Source: Helicobacter mustelae (lineage in GTDB: Bacteria > Campylobacterota > Campylobacteria > Campylobacterales > Helicobacteraceae). From it: a stretch of DNA of 64,000 nt. The stretch lies in assembly GCF_900476215.1 (NCBI RefSeq), contig NZ_LS483446.1, positions 496,001 through 560,000 on the forward strand, given 5' to 3'. The notes under the pieces were generated by a model. The model had not been told where the DNA came from. It saw only the letters and a program-made list of their open reading frames with translations, and did no database searches. A program made the translations under genes and the position numbers. Of this stretch, positions 36,947-45,947 are shown piece by piece. Position 1 is the first letter of the stretch. Every line of letters starts with the position of its first letter.

Positions 36947-37740
36947 TATGCCTCTCCCTTTGTCATTTCTTTTTCTATTTCTGCGGTTACCTCATCCATG
37001 AGATTTTGTTTTTCTTCCTCAGTGGCAGCTTGTGTCTCTGTTTCAGTCTCCTGGCTGCCATCAATCATCGCACGTCCTTCAACGATTGCCTCGGTCATTT
37101 CTTTGCAGAAAAGCTGAATGGAGCGAATGGCATCATCATTCCCGGGAATAGGGTAATCCACAACGTCAGGATCGCAATTGGTATCCAGCGGAGCTACGAC
37201 GGGGATGCCCAGCCTCCTGGCTTCTGCCACGGCGATTTTCTCTTTGACCACATCGATGACAAAAACCACATCTGGAGCTTTTTTCATATGTCTCACGCCG
37301 CCAAGATATTTATTGAGTTTTTCTTTTTTTCTTAGGACCATTAATCTTTCTTTTTTGGTAAGCATATCAATCTGTCCGCTTGCCTCCATTTCTTCGATGA
37401 TTTCAAGCTTGCGAATGGATTTTTTGATAGTACCAAAGTTGGTGAGCATGCCACCTAACCAGCGATAATTGACATAGGGAATTTGGATTTTTTCTGCATA
37501 TTCCTTGAGGGTTTCGCTTGCCTGCTTTTTTGTGCCCACAAACATGATGGTTTTACCCTCTGCAGCAGCATCTCTCACGATGTTGTAGGTATATCGAAAG
37601 TAGCGTAGGGTTTTTTGCAAATCAATGATATGAATATTTTTTCTCACACCAAAAATAAATCGCTTCATTTTTGGATTCCAGCGTCTTGTCTGATGTCCGA
37701 AATGTACTCCGCACTCTAGCAGATCTTTCATTGTTACCAT
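36946..37740 (-). CDS. rpsB: 30S ribosomal protein S2
   Basis: 264 residues. [46 protein letters not shown] and [14 protein letters not shown] are the family signatures. AAGGAGTTAAA precedes ATG 37740. First gene of the rpsB-tsf operon. Confidence 0.97.
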   Translation of the reverse strand: MVTMKDLLECGVHFGHQTRRWNPKMKRFIFGVRKNIHIIDLQKTLRYFRYTYNIVRDAAAEGKTIMFVGTKKQASETLKEYAEKIQIPYVNYRWLGGMLTNFGTIKKSIRKLEIIEEMEASGQIDMLTKKERLMVLRKKEKLNKYLGGVRHMKKAPDVVFVIDVVKEKIAVAEARRLGIPVVAPLDTNCDPDVVDYPIPGNDDAIRSIQLFCKEMTEAIVEGRAMIDGSQETETETQAATEEEKQNLMDEVTAEIEKEMTKGEA

Positions 37741-38106
37741 TTTAACTCCTTCATAATTTTGGTTTTTCCTCCACGCTCATTAATGACAAAAGCCACAACC
37801 TTTGAAGAATTAGCGTGTGTGAATTGTAAAATGAAATCTCGATTGTAATGAAAAACTGCTTTATTGGAGCTTAATTTTTGATTATTTGCGGGGTGTAGTG
37901 GGAATTTTGATTTCGCATAGGGATTTTTAGTTTGTGTTTCTTGGGTTACCCAGGATTTTTCTGGTGTACGGGTTTTAAATTGGTTATGACTTTGGAATTG
38001 GTATAGGATTTTGTGTGCGAAGATTTTTGAGAAAATGAGACTTTTGATAAACCCAAAACACCGCAAAACCTTGCGCATGAAAATTTAGCATGAGTAAATT
38101 CAAAAG
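37741..38106. other. rpsB upstream region
   Basis: 366 bases between the oor terminator and rpsB. It must hold the rpsB promoter (minus strand) and possibly an S2 autoregulatory leader. A 114-residue minus-strand frame runs through it into the rpsB ribosome binding site; it shows no recognisable motif and its codon use looks random, so I do not call it. TATACC and TTAATG stretches are present but no -10 box stands out. Confidence 0.35.
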
Positions 38107-38154
38107 AGATTAAAAAGGATCAAAATAGAAGCTTTCTGCATTCTATTTTGATCC
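38107..38154 (-). terminator. Strong rho-independent terminator of the oorDABC operon
   Basis: A perfect 14-bp stem (38117-38130 with 38141-38154, GGATCAAAATAGAA and its complement) around a 10-base loop, followed on the minus strand by TTTTTAATCTC. It begins 8 bases after the oorC stop. Confidence 0.9.
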
Positions 38155-38161
38155 ATAAGGT

Positions 38162-38716
38162 CTATTTTTGCATCGCTTCAAGCGCGTATTTTTCACCTAG
38201 TTCAAATGCTTTTTTGTTAACATCTGCAACCTTTGCGGGAACCTTGGAGAGCATGGTTTGGAATACCAAATCCCGATCCACGCATTTAGTGAAAGTCACT
38301 GTGATTGCCAACGCGACGACAGATTGTGTGACGACATTTCCCACCTCCTCTTTGGCAATCGTGATGATGGGGATTTCATGAATCTGAAATTTTTTTCTAT
38401 CTTCTTCTGTGGGGGTTACGAGATTTGGCTCCACGACGACAATCCCTCCATCCTTCACACCGGATTTGAACTGATTGAAGCTGATTTGAGCGGTGGAGAG
38501 CATAAAATCAATCTCGCCTTCATTTGCATAAGGGTAAAGGATTTCTTTATCATCGAGCAAGATATCGACCTTTGTGGGCCCCCCTCTCACCTGTGAAGTG
38601 TAGGTAGAAGCCTTGAGACCATAGCCATTGGCAAGGATTCGGGATTCCGCGAGAATCTCCCCAGCGAGCAAAACGCCCTGGCCACCCACGCCTGTGAATC
38701 TAAGTTGATTTTCCAT
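38162..38716 (-). CDS. oorC: 2-oxoglutarate:acceptor oxidoreductase gamma subunit OorC
   Basis: 184 residues, POR gamma-domain protein. LRFTGVGGQGVLLAGEILAE and STYTSQVRGGPTKVDILL are the family signatures. With OorA, OorB and OorD it decarboxylates 2-oxoglutarate to succinyl-CoA using a low-potential electron acceptor in place of the NAD-linked dehydrogenase. AAGGGGAG precedes ATG 38716. Confidence 0.95.
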   Translation of the reverse strand: MENQLRFTGVGGQGVLLAGEILAESRILANGYGLKASTYTSQVRGGPTKVDILLDDKEILYPYANEGEIDFMLSTAQISFNQFKSGVKDGGIVVVEPNLVTPTEEDRKKFQIHEIPIITIAKEEVGNVVTQSVVALAITVTFTKCVDRDLVFQTMLSKVPAKVADVNKKAFELGEKYALEAMQK

Positions 38717-38717
38717 A

Positions 38718-39545
38718 TTAACTCCCCTTTTTCATTAATGCTCTGTCAATAACGCCTTGATATGCGTCAGTATATTCTTGCTTAGTGGTATCATGCTTGA
38801 GGATGCCTGTAGGGAACTTTCCGATCTTTTCCTCATCAGATAGTTGTTCGTATTTGCGTTGAGAGATTGTGCGAGAGTCAATCCATTTTAGCGTTTCTAC
38901 TGCCTCTCCCATTTTATTTTTTCTTCCTAGATTGATGTGGCAATTGCTATGGATGTCAAAGAAGCTAAATCCCCTGTGTTTGAAGCCTTCCACCAAGATT
39001 TTTTCGATTTTTGCAGAATCTAACACGCTTTCTCTGGCCACAAAAGTCGCTCCTGCGATATCAGCAAGCTTGCATGGATCGATGCTATTTTCAATATTGC
39101 CATATTGAGCGGTAACAGTCCACATGTCTTTTGGAGTGGTGGGCGAGGTTTGGGAATTTGTCAGACCATAGATAAAATTGTTGACCAAGACAAAATTGAT
39201 ATCAATATTGCGGCGGCATGCATGCATTGTGTGATTGCCCCCTATTGCCAAAGCGTCCCCATCTCCACTCACTACAATTACATGTTTATCAGGATGGGTG
39301 AATTTGATCCCTGTAGCATAAGCAACTGCCCTGCCATGCGTGGTGTGTACGGTATTGCAATTCACATAAGAGCTCATTCTGCCGCTGCAGCCAATCCCGC
39401 TCACCAAACACACATCTTTCATATCCCATCCTAGAGTATGAATCGCGCGTACGATGGATTTCAAAATCACACCATCGCCACAGCCCCAGCACCAGAGCGT
39501 GGGCAATTTATCTACCCGTAAATATTCATCATAGTTAAAAGCCAT
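38718..39545 (-). CDS. oorB: 2-oxoglutarate:acceptor oxidoreductase beta subunit OorB
   Basis: 275 residues, thiamine pyrophosphate-binding subunit. LPTLWCWGCGDGVILKS and GIGCSGRMSSYVNCNT include cluster-type cysteines, and VVSGDGDALAIGGNH with the distal NN (VNNFIYG) forms the TPP-Mg site. Lies between oorA and oorC with one-base gaps. Confidence 0.95.
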   Translation of the reverse strand: MAFNYDEYLRVDKLPTLWCWGCGDGVILKSIVRAIHTLGWDMKDVCLVSGIGCSGRMSSYVNCNTVHTTHGRAVAYATGIKFTHPDKHVIVVSGDGDALAIGGNHTMHACRRNIDINFVLVNNFIYGLTNSQTSPTTPKDMWTVTAQYGNIENSIDPCKLADIAGATFVARESVLDSAKIEKILVEGFKHRGFSFFDIHSNCHINLGRKNKMGEAVETLKWIDSRTISQRKYEQLSDEEKIGKFPTGILKHDTTKQEYTDAYQGVIDRALMKKGS

Positions 39546-39546
39546 T

Positions 39547-40671
39547 TTACATCTCCTCTATTTTTGCGATAATTTCATGTGGGGAAATACTTCGCCCATC
39601 TGCCTTGCCAAAAAATGTCACTCTTCTCTGCATAATGCGCTCAATTTCTTCAAGATACTGTCCCTTATTCAGTTCGATTACTAGGATTTTTTCAAATTTA
39701 TCCCCCAATTCTTTGAGTTGCTTTGCTGGGCTTGGCCAAAGGGTGATGGGTCGGAACAATCCTACTTTTTTGCCCTTGCCCTTCAGCTCAGCCATGGCTT
39801 CTTTTACCGCTAGCGAAGCAGATCCATAAGCAATGATGGCAATCTCTGCACCTTCAAGATCTTTGGTCTCAATATGGGTGATTTCCTCAATTCGAGATTC
39901 TATCTTTGCAAACAAGCGATCAATGAGGGCTTGACCCATTTTGGCGTCTTCTGTGGGGAAGCCAATGGGGCCGTGATGCAAGCCTGTGATATGATAGCGA
40001 TAACCCTTGAAAAAGGGATTGAGCACTGCAGGGTCATTGGAGCCCACTCCATAGGGAGTGTAGTCTTTGGGATCTCCATCAAAGGTTGCGCGATTTTTAA
40101 TACTTTTTTGCACCTCTTTGAGATCGGGGATCTTTGCTTTGCCATACATATGTCCGATGGTCTCATCCATCAGCAAAAAAACAGGAGTCATGAGAGTTTC
40201 TGCGAGATTGAAGGCGCGAATGGTCTCTGTGTATGCTTCTTCAAGTGTTCCTGGTGCCACTGCCACGGCCTTAAAATCCCCATGACTTGGATTTTTCATA
40301 AAATTGATATCACCTTGTGCAACTCGAGTGGGCATACCCGTAGAGGGTCCAGAGCGCATGACATTGGCGATGACTAGAGGAATCTCTGCCATAAATCCAT
40401 AGCCGATCTGCTCGACCTTGAGTGAGATCCCGGGTCCTGAGCTTCCTGTCATGGACTTTGTGCCACTCATGCTTGCACCCAGTGCTACAGATATCCCACT
40501 AATTTCATCTTCCATTTGGATGAATCTTCCACCATTTTGTGGGAGTGCTACGCTAAGTTCATGCATGATGTCTGAAGATGGGGTAATGGGATATCCACCA
40601 TAAAACTTACAGCCCACTTCAATCGCGGCCTTTGCTACTAATTCATTTCCACCAGAAATTATTTCTCGCAT
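39547..40671 (-). CDS. oorA: 2-oxoglutarate:acceptor oxidoreductase alpha subunit OorA
   Basis: 374 residues. REIISGGNELVAKAAIEVGC and GGYPITPSSDIMHELS open the pyrimidine-binding domain; EDEISGISVALGASMSGTKS and TGSSGPGISLK follow. I place the start at ATG 40671, after AAGGAAAGAC and immediately before conserved sequence; the open frame to 40791 overlaps oorD and is not needed. Confidence 0.95.
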   Translation of the reverse strand: MREIISGGNELVAKAAIEVGCKFYGGYPITPSSDIMHELSVALPQNGGRFIQMEDEISGISVALGASMSGTKSMTGSSGPGISLKVEQIGYGFMAEIPLVIANVMRSGPSTGMPTRVAQGDINFMKNPSHGDFKAVAVAPGTLEEAYTETIRAFNLAETLMTPVFLLMDETIGHMYGKAKIPDLKEVQKSIKNRATFDGDPKDYTPYGVGSNDPAVLNPFFKGYRYHITGLHHGPIGFPTEDAKMGQALIDRLFAKIESRIEEITHIETKDLEGAEIAIIAYGSASLAVKEAMAELKGKGKKVGLFRPITLWPSPAKQLKELGDKFEKILVIELNKGQYLEEIERIMQRRVTFFGKADGRSISPHEIIAKIEEM

Positions 40672-40687
40672 TGTCTTTCCTTTTGAA

Positions 40688-40996
40688 TTATAAAAAGTAA
40701 TGATTTTGTTTGATTTTTTGGGCTCGCTCTTGAGCTTCTTGTGTGATTTTTGCAAATTTAAATTCCTTGCGATCTGCCACATAGATGGCAAAATCAGGGC
40801 AATGCAATTCGCATTCCCTGCATCCTATGCAGCTTTCAGGATGCATTACTTTGATGATTTTACCCAAGACTTTTTTGGAATCTAATTGCATGCTCAATAC
40901 CCCAGCTGGGCATTTGGATACGCAAATATCACAACCCTTGCAACGTGTCTCATTGGTCCAAACTGGCACACCTTGGTGAGCTACTGTATCTGACAT
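40688..40996 (-). CDS. oorD: 2-oxoglutarate:acceptor oxidoreductase ferredoxin subunit OorD
   Basis: 102 residues with two 4Fe-4S motifs, CKGCDICVSKCP near residue 18 and CIGCRECELHCP near 57, which carry electrons out of the complex. AAGGAGAAAAA precedes ATG 40996. First gene of the oorDABC operon. Confidence 0.95.
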   Translation of the reverse strand: MSDTVAHQGVPVWTNETRCKGCDICVSKCPAGVLSMQLDSKKVLGKIIKVMHPESCIGCRECELHCPDFAIYVADRKEFKFAKITQEAQERAQKIKQNHYFL

Positions 40997-41047
40997 TTTT
41001 TCTCCTTGCTACTTGATCGTATCAACGAATTGCTTTTTTAATGTGGG

Positions 41048-41066
41048 GCGCATTAGCCGCGCATTA
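41048..41066. promoter_or_regulatory. Direct repeat upstream of oorD, possible operator
   Basis: GCGCATTA occurs twice (41048-41055 and 41059-41066), spaced 11 bases apart, about one helical turn, within the 70 bases upstream of the oorD start. A transcription factor could bind both on one face. No known Helicobacter regulator box is matched with confidence. Confidence 0.35.
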
Positions 41067-41534
41067 AACAAAGCAGTAGTTTATCCAAACTTCTTAATAA
41101 AACATAGAGATTTTTTTATAAAATCACGGGAAAAATTGCAGGCAAAAAAACAAGCCTTTGGGAAGAAAAAACAAGGGGTTTTGGAGAGGGCCCATAGAGC
41201 GAAGGGATCGCCAAAAAATAAGCGAGGAAATTGCAAAGATTTTGCAAAGAAAATCACAGAAATCTTGGCAAAAAATTCAAGCCTTTTGGCAGGAGTCTAA
41301 ACAGAGAAATTTAAGAGAGAGATAAGTGAGAAAATCCTCACAAAAGTCGAGGGGGTTTTGGCAGGATATTCTCAAGCGCGGCGCAAAAATTAGCACAGAA
41401 TTTTTTAGTTTGAATGAGGGAAATCCTGCAGCAGTGAAAAAAGCTCAAAAACCTTGGTGGGGGGGATGTCAAAGCTTTTAAGCGTGCCAAAAAGATGTGG
41501 TGCAAAAAATCAGCATAGCTCAAAGCCACAGAGC
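41067..41534. other. Intergenic tract between oorD and mltG, likely eroded
   Basis: About 470 bases. A lysine-rich plus-strand frame covers 41013-41300 but crosses the oorD promoter region, has no ribosome binding site and shows no motif. A run of seven G lies near 41459-41465. Short open stretches with stops suggest an eroded gene; no function can be named. Confidence 0.35.
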
Positions 41535-42467
41535 TTAGTGGATGTGGTTTTTGTGCTCCTCATAGGTTTTGCTGAAAGTATGCGTGCCCTCTTTATTTTT
41601 GACAAAATACAGATAATCCACTTTTGCGGGATGAATGGCAGCCTTGATGGCTTGGATACTCACGCTTCCCACTGGGCTTTTTGGTACGCCTTTATTCTTA
41701 TAGGTATTGAAAGTGGAATTATCCTGGCGGATCCGATCGGGGGTGATTTTTTGGTGAGAGTATTTGTCATAATTCAGGCTCCCATCCATTTGCAGAGGCA
41801 TTCCTTTTTTGATGCGATTGTAGATTACTGCGCTAATTAGGGGCATCTCTTTGTCATTAGCTGCTTCTTTTTGAATGATGGATGCGATGGTGATGTATTT
41901 AAACCACTGCTCCTCATCATAAATCCCTAGTACCTTCAAGGAGAGCTCTTTATGGCGCTTGAGGGATTTTTGAACCAAAAACTGCATCAAAAAATCTGCA
42001 TCCGCACCAAGGGGAAGCTTGTAGGTATCTGCAAAAATCACTCCATCATCATAGGGAGCGTATTTTTCATAGGCTTTTTGCAGGTTCTTTATAGAGACGG
42101 GAAAATTTTGGGCAAGAATCTCATTGAAAAAAAACATCGTTTCTCCAGGGATGAGGGTGACTTCTTTGAGCGTGGATTTGGAATGAGAAAGCGCATACAA
42201 AAAATCCCCCTTACTAAGCACGTTCTCTCCGATGTGAATGAAGCCACTTTGTGGCTTTCCTATGGCCAGTAAAAAAAACTTATCAATTTTGTTAACATCG
42301 TAGTGATTGTTGGCAAGGTATGTTATAATTGCGCTAATAGAGCCCCTGGGAATGAGGATGTCTCTTTTTGAGAGCATCGGGATGTCTAGATAAAAGATTG
42401 CGGTAAAGATCATGAGCAGAAGAATATCGAAAAAAATATTGAGTCTTGTTGCATTTTTTTTGGTCAT
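41535..42467 (-). CDS. mltG: Endolytic murein transglycosylase MltG
   Basis: 310 residues, YceG-like. One membrane helix at about 12-28 anchors it facing the periplasm; the LysM-like part (LIPRGSISAIITYL) is followed by the catalytic domain with IASIIQKEA carrying the active-site glutamate near 203, PLQMDGSLNY and VGSVSIQAIKAAIHPA. It cleaves nascent glycan strands. I keep ATG 42467, preceded by AGGATTAAG; the next ATG (42413) would cut into the membrane helix. The 5' end overlaps the divergent AsmA-like gene by 56 bases. Confidence 0.92.
   Translation of the reverse strand: MTKKNATRLNIFFDILLLMIFTAIFYLDIPMLSKRDILIPRGSISAIITYLANNHYDVNKIDKFFLLAIGKPQSGFIHIGENVLSKGDFLYALSHSKSTLKEVTLIPGETMFFFNEILAQNFPVSIKNLQKAYEKYAPYDDGVIFADTYKLPLGADADFLMQFLVQKSLKRHKELSLKVLGIYDEEQWFKYITIASIIQKEAANDKEMPLISAVIYNRIKKGMPLQMDGSLNYDKYSHQKITPDRIRQDNSTFNTYKNKGVPKSPVGSVSIQAIKAAIHPAKVDYLYFVKNKEGTHTFSKTYEEHKNHIH
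42324..42329 (+). promoter_or_regulatory. -10 box of the AsmA-like gene, inside mltG
   Basis: TATAAT on the plus strand, 83 bases before the AsmA-like ATG and within the antisense strand of mltG codons. As the two genes overlap head to head, the promoter must lie inside the other gene. Confidence 0.5.
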
Positions 42468-45400
42468 CTTAATCCTATTTTTTAGTGGCTATAAAATTCT
42501 CTCGCATGGCATTAGTGTTGAAAAACTTGCATTTGGCAAGGTCAGTCTTTCAAAATTATATCTAAAACTCGATAAAAAATTAATTTTGCAAGTAGATGAG
42601 CTGGATCTAGAAGATCTGCTCAAGGCTCCTGCCAAAAAACCTCTGGATATAGAGAGCATCAGCAAATACATTCGATATTTCACTTGGGGGATTGCGTATT
42701 TTCAATCCCTTTTGGTGAAAAAAATCATCCTAGATCCCCAAAATATCGCAAATATCTACTATGATGGCAAGCGCTATAAAATCACTTTCCCAAAAGTTAT
42801 CGCAGATTTTAATATTTCGGAGGAGCCTGGGCGTTTGCGCCTCAATATCCAGACCCTAAAACTTGTCAATCTCCAATCCCAGCTCCAGGGTAGGCTCGTG
42901 TATTTGCCTGGCAAAAATGAGCTCGCATTTGATCTGAGTGCCATCTATACCCCCACCAAAGATAAGATCATCGCGCAGGGCTATACCAACCTTAAGCGCA
43001 TTCATGTAGAGCTCAAGACAAGTGGGCTTAAAAATCTTGACTTCACCAAGCCTTTTTTAAAAGATTTGAAAAATCCCGTGATACAAGACTGGTTGTATTC
43101 CAAAATCTTTTTTGATGAGGCGCGCATAGAGAGCCTGAGCTTTGATACGATTTTGACCCAGCGCAAATTTCTTGAGGGCATAGAAGAGAGTCTCAAGGGC
43201 AGGATCTTGGTGAAAACTGCCGAGCTAAGTTTGTTTAATAATCTAGATTCCCTTAAGGCCAAAGAAGTGCGCATCACCATCGCTAAGCAAAAAGTCGCAT
43301 TCAATTTCCTCAATCCCACCTATGGTTCTGTGGATCTAGAGGGCTCTAGCGCGGAACTTAGTGATCTCACTTCCCACCCAAAAATTACGGCTTTTGTGAA
43401 GTCTCAGAGTTTTCAATATAGCGCGAGTTTGCTGACTTTATTGGAGAATTATCATCTCCACATTCCAGAAATCAGTGTTGATTCTCCATTGAGCGCAGAT
43501 TTGAAATTTAGTATTCAATTTTTGCAAAATCACAAACATCTAATTAATCTTGGCGGGAGTATTGAGACCCAAGATGCACAAGTCGAACTCTTTTCCTTTC
43601 CATTTTTTGCAAAGAAGATTAACGTGGGATTTGACATCACGCCTCAATACCAATACATCTACGTTCGCGCCAATCATGCCTATTATTACAATATGCTTAA
43701 TGCCGATGTGGATGGAGTATTGGATATCAAAGATCAAAGCTTCAAATCCAGAATCAAGGTCTATTCTGCAAATATTAATACCAACCAGGCTATCAATTAT
43801 CAAAAGCCCTATTTGTTGTCAGTTCATCAAGCAGAAGATCCATCCCCTCAAGATGAGGATGTCAAAATCCCCCGCACCTTTGATCCTAGTAAGCTTTCTC
43901 CACTACAGCTCAAAAAATATATTCTTGCATCCATCAGAGAGGATGAGCGCCCCTATACCCAGGAGATTTTGAAGATTACCAATCAGGATAATTTTGTCAC
44001 CGACCTCAATGTAGATTTCAAAGATCCTGAGAACATTAAGGTTTTGCTTCCAGAATTCAAAGCAAGTCTTTTAATCCAAGATCATCTCAAAGTGATTGCT
44101 TTTGATGATTTTGCTCTTTTTAGTGCTTATTCGCCCATGCTTTCTTATCTTGATATTAAGGGTGGTAATGCACGCATAGAGACACGGGACTTCAAAAATT
44201 TTGATTTGATTTTTAGTATCGAGAATATGTGGTTGCCCTTTTATACTAATGACAATCATAAGATCACGATGCTAGAATTTAGCGGGACCATCAATGGAGA
44301 TGAGATACAAATGGCTTCCCTAGACAAAAACATCACCTTTTATCGCAAAAATTCTCAGAATAGGATTCATATCAAAAACTACAATCTCAATGTCAATGAA
44401 TTCTTAGATAGCAAGATCCCTGCAGTCCAGCAGACACTGCATGGCAGTGAGAAGGAGGGAAAAAAAGAAGCCTCTTTGACCAAGGAGCAGATGAATCAAA
44501 AACTAGAATTTTTGCGCCAAAAGCATCTCTACCAGCGCCAGCATAATATCTCTCCGCAGATGACAAATATCGACATTGATGGCATGAAGCTTTCTTATAA
44601 GGGCTATGAGGTCCCCACTGATGAGATTAACATTCGCTTCCGCGATCAAAGGACTCTTGCAAGCCTTACCTACAAAAACGGCATTGCCAATGTGGATTTT
44701 CTTGATGGAAGCATCTATATCAAGGCTAGTAATTTTAGTGCGGATTTTATCAATATGGTGGCCAAAAAAGAGCTGCTTCATGGCGGGTTGTTTACCCTCA
44801 TTGGTGCATACAAGGACAGCATTTTTAGTGGGGAATTAAAGATGCAAAATACTTTATTCAAGAATTTTGTGGTGTTGCAAAATCTCATCAGCCTGATTGA
44901 TACCATCCCTTCCTTGGTGGTCTTTAGAAACCCCAATCTTGGTGTGAAGGGCTATGAGGTTTCTCAGGGCAGTGTTATTTTTGGGATTAATAAGGATTTT
45001 TTGGGGCTGGAAAAAATTCATCTCATTGGAGATACTATGGACATCGATGGAAGCGGGATCGTGCAATTTAAAAACAAAGATATGAACATCAATCTCCAAG
45101 TCTCTACGATCAAAAACCTTAGCAGTATTTTGAGCAAGATCCCCATCATTGGATATTTAATCCTAGGGAGTTCGGGCAAAATATCCACTAATGTCAGCGT
45201 GAGTGGTACTTGGGATCATCCCAAAACCAGTGTTTCTCTAGCTGAAGATGTGATCACTGCGCCATTTAAGATTTTGCGCCGTGCATTTCAGCCACTCACC
45301 TCCATTGTGGATGAAATCAAAAACGAAATGGATGACAATGGCAATCATCAAGAAGGGGATGCGCGAACACAGAAGCATGCTTCTAGTCCAGCCAAGCCAT

Positions 45401-45720
45401 CCACACCAAAAGTGCAAAAAACACCAGCTAATACAGATTCAACCCCTCCGTCTACGCCAACACCAGCCAGCGAAATGAAAATCAACCAAGCCACACCAGA
45501 GAACACAGCGCCAGAAAACACATCCATGCCGACAGATCCATCAATTAGCACATCTACTCCAGAGAACACAGCACCGATTCATTCAAATGCGCCAGCTAAT
45601 ACAGACTCAACCCCTCCGTCTACGCCAACTACCCCAGCTACGCCAAAAGATACCCAAGCCAATGAAGCTACACCTGTCAGAATGACACCAGCCCAAACTA
45701 CTCCAAAGGAGGAAGAATGA
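42412..45720 (+). CDS. Giant AsmA/YhdP-like (DUF3971) envelope protein
   Basis: 1102 residues. An N-terminal membrane helix (about 9-27) is followed by a very long region of repeating beta-strand segments typical of AsmA-like lipid-transfer bridges, with the C-terminal AsmA-type part around 850-960 (GELKMQNTLFKNFVVLQNLISLID; VSGTWDHPKTSVSL). The last ~120 residues are a Pro/Thr/Ser/Ala-rich tail containing repeated TPANTDSTPPSTPT. Such proteins move phospholipids between inner and outer membranes. Homolog occupies the same place in H. pylori (between mltG and nth). The start overlaps mltG in CATG. Confidence 0.82.
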   Translation: MSRRISKKILSLVAFFLVILILFFSGYKILSHGISVEKLAFGKVSLSKLYLKLDKKLILQVDELDLEDLLKAPAKKPLDIESISKYIRYFTWGIAYFQSLLVKKIILDPQNIANIYYDGKRYKITFPKVIADFNISEEPGRLRLNIQTLKLVNLQSQLQGRLVYLPGKNELAFDLSAIYTPTKDKIIAQGYTNLKRIHVELKTSGLKNLDFTKPFLKDLKNPVIQDWLYSKIFFDEARIESLSFDTILTQRKFLEGIEESLKGRILVKTAELSLFNNLDSLKAKEVRITIAKQKVAFNFLNPTYGSVDLEGSSAELSDLTSHPKITAFVKSQSFQYSASLLTLLENYHLHIPEISVDSPLSADLKFSIQFLQNHKHLINLGGSIETQDAQVELFSFPFFAKKINVGFDITPQYQYIYVRANHAYYYNMLNADVDGVLDIKDQSFKSRIKVYSANINTNQAINYQKPYLLSVHQAEDPSPQDEDVKIPRTFDPSKLSPLQLKKYILASIREDERPYTQEILKITNQDNFVTDLNVDFKDPENIKVLLPEFKASLLIQDHLKVIAFDDFALFSAYSPMLSYLDIKGGNARIETRDFKNFDLIFSIENMWLPFYTNDNHKITMLEFSGTINGDEIQMASLDKNITFYRKNSQNRIHIKNYNLNVNEFLDSKIPAVQQTLHGSEKEGKKEASLTKEQMNQKLEFLRQKHLYQRQHNISPQMTNIDIDGMKLSYKGYEVPTDEINIRFRDQRTLASLTYKNGIANVDFLDGSIYIKASNFSADFINMVAKKELLHGGLFTLIGAYKDSIFSGELKMQNTLFKNFVVLQNLISLIDTIPSLVVFRNPNLGVKGYEVSQGSVIFGINKDFLGLEKIHLIGDTMDIDGSGIVQFKNKDMNINLQVSTIKNLSSILSKIPIIGYLILGSSGKISTNVSVSGTWDHPKTSVSLAEDVITAPFKILRRAFQPLTSIVDEIKNEMDDNGNHQEGDARTQKHASSPAKPSTPKVQKTPANTDSTPPSTPTPASEMKINQATPENTAPENTSMPTDPSISTSTPENTAPIHSNAPANTDSTPPSTPTTPATPKDTQANEATPVRMTPAQTTPKEEE
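45424..45629. repeat. 38-base direct repeat in the P/T-rich tail
   Basis: 45424-45461 and 45592-45629 are the same 38 bases with one difference, 168 bases apart and in frame, both encoding PANTDSTPPSTPT-like sequence. A second shorter repeat (CCAGAGAACACAGC) lies between them. Confidence 0.75.
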
Positions 45721-45947
45721 CATTGCTACAAGGCCAAAAAGACATCCACTACAAGATCACCCAAATCCTCAGTCAAGATGAAAATCTCAAAAGGCGCCTC
45801 TTTTCTTTTGGGCTTACAGAGGGTAGTGTGGTGAGCATCATCCATTCTTCTATGCATAAATCCAATATTGCCATCATTGTGGGGAATTCCCAAGTGGCCC
45901 TACGAAACAATGAGGCAAGTCAGATTTGCATCGAGCTGGCAAATTGA
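45717..45947 (+). CDS. FeoA-domain protein
   Basis: 76 residues, an SH3-like FeoA fold: LKRRLFSFGLTEGSVVSIIHSSMHKSNIAI is the typical glycine/valine pattern. Stand-alone FeoA proteins modulate the FeoB ferrous iron transporter; feoB is not adjacent. The start overlaps the AsmA-like stop (ATGA), and the end overlaps nth, so it is cotranscribed. Confidence 0.8.
   Translation: MTLLQGQKDIHYKITQILSQDENLKRRLFSFGLTEGSVVSIIHSSMHKSNIAIIVGNSQVALRNNEASQICIELAN

Noticed and set aside
36946-37117. Plus-strand frames opposite tsf and rpsB
   Set aside because: Antisense shadows of clear ribosomal and translation genes.
37734-38078. 114-residue minus-strand frame upstream of rpsB
   Set aside because: Runs into the rpsB ribosome binding site, has no family resemblance; likely leader or promoter DNA.
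41013-41300. 95-residue plus-strand lysine-rich frame upstream of oorD
   Set aside because: Crosses the oorD promoter region, lacks a start signal and motif, and composition follows the A-rich strand.
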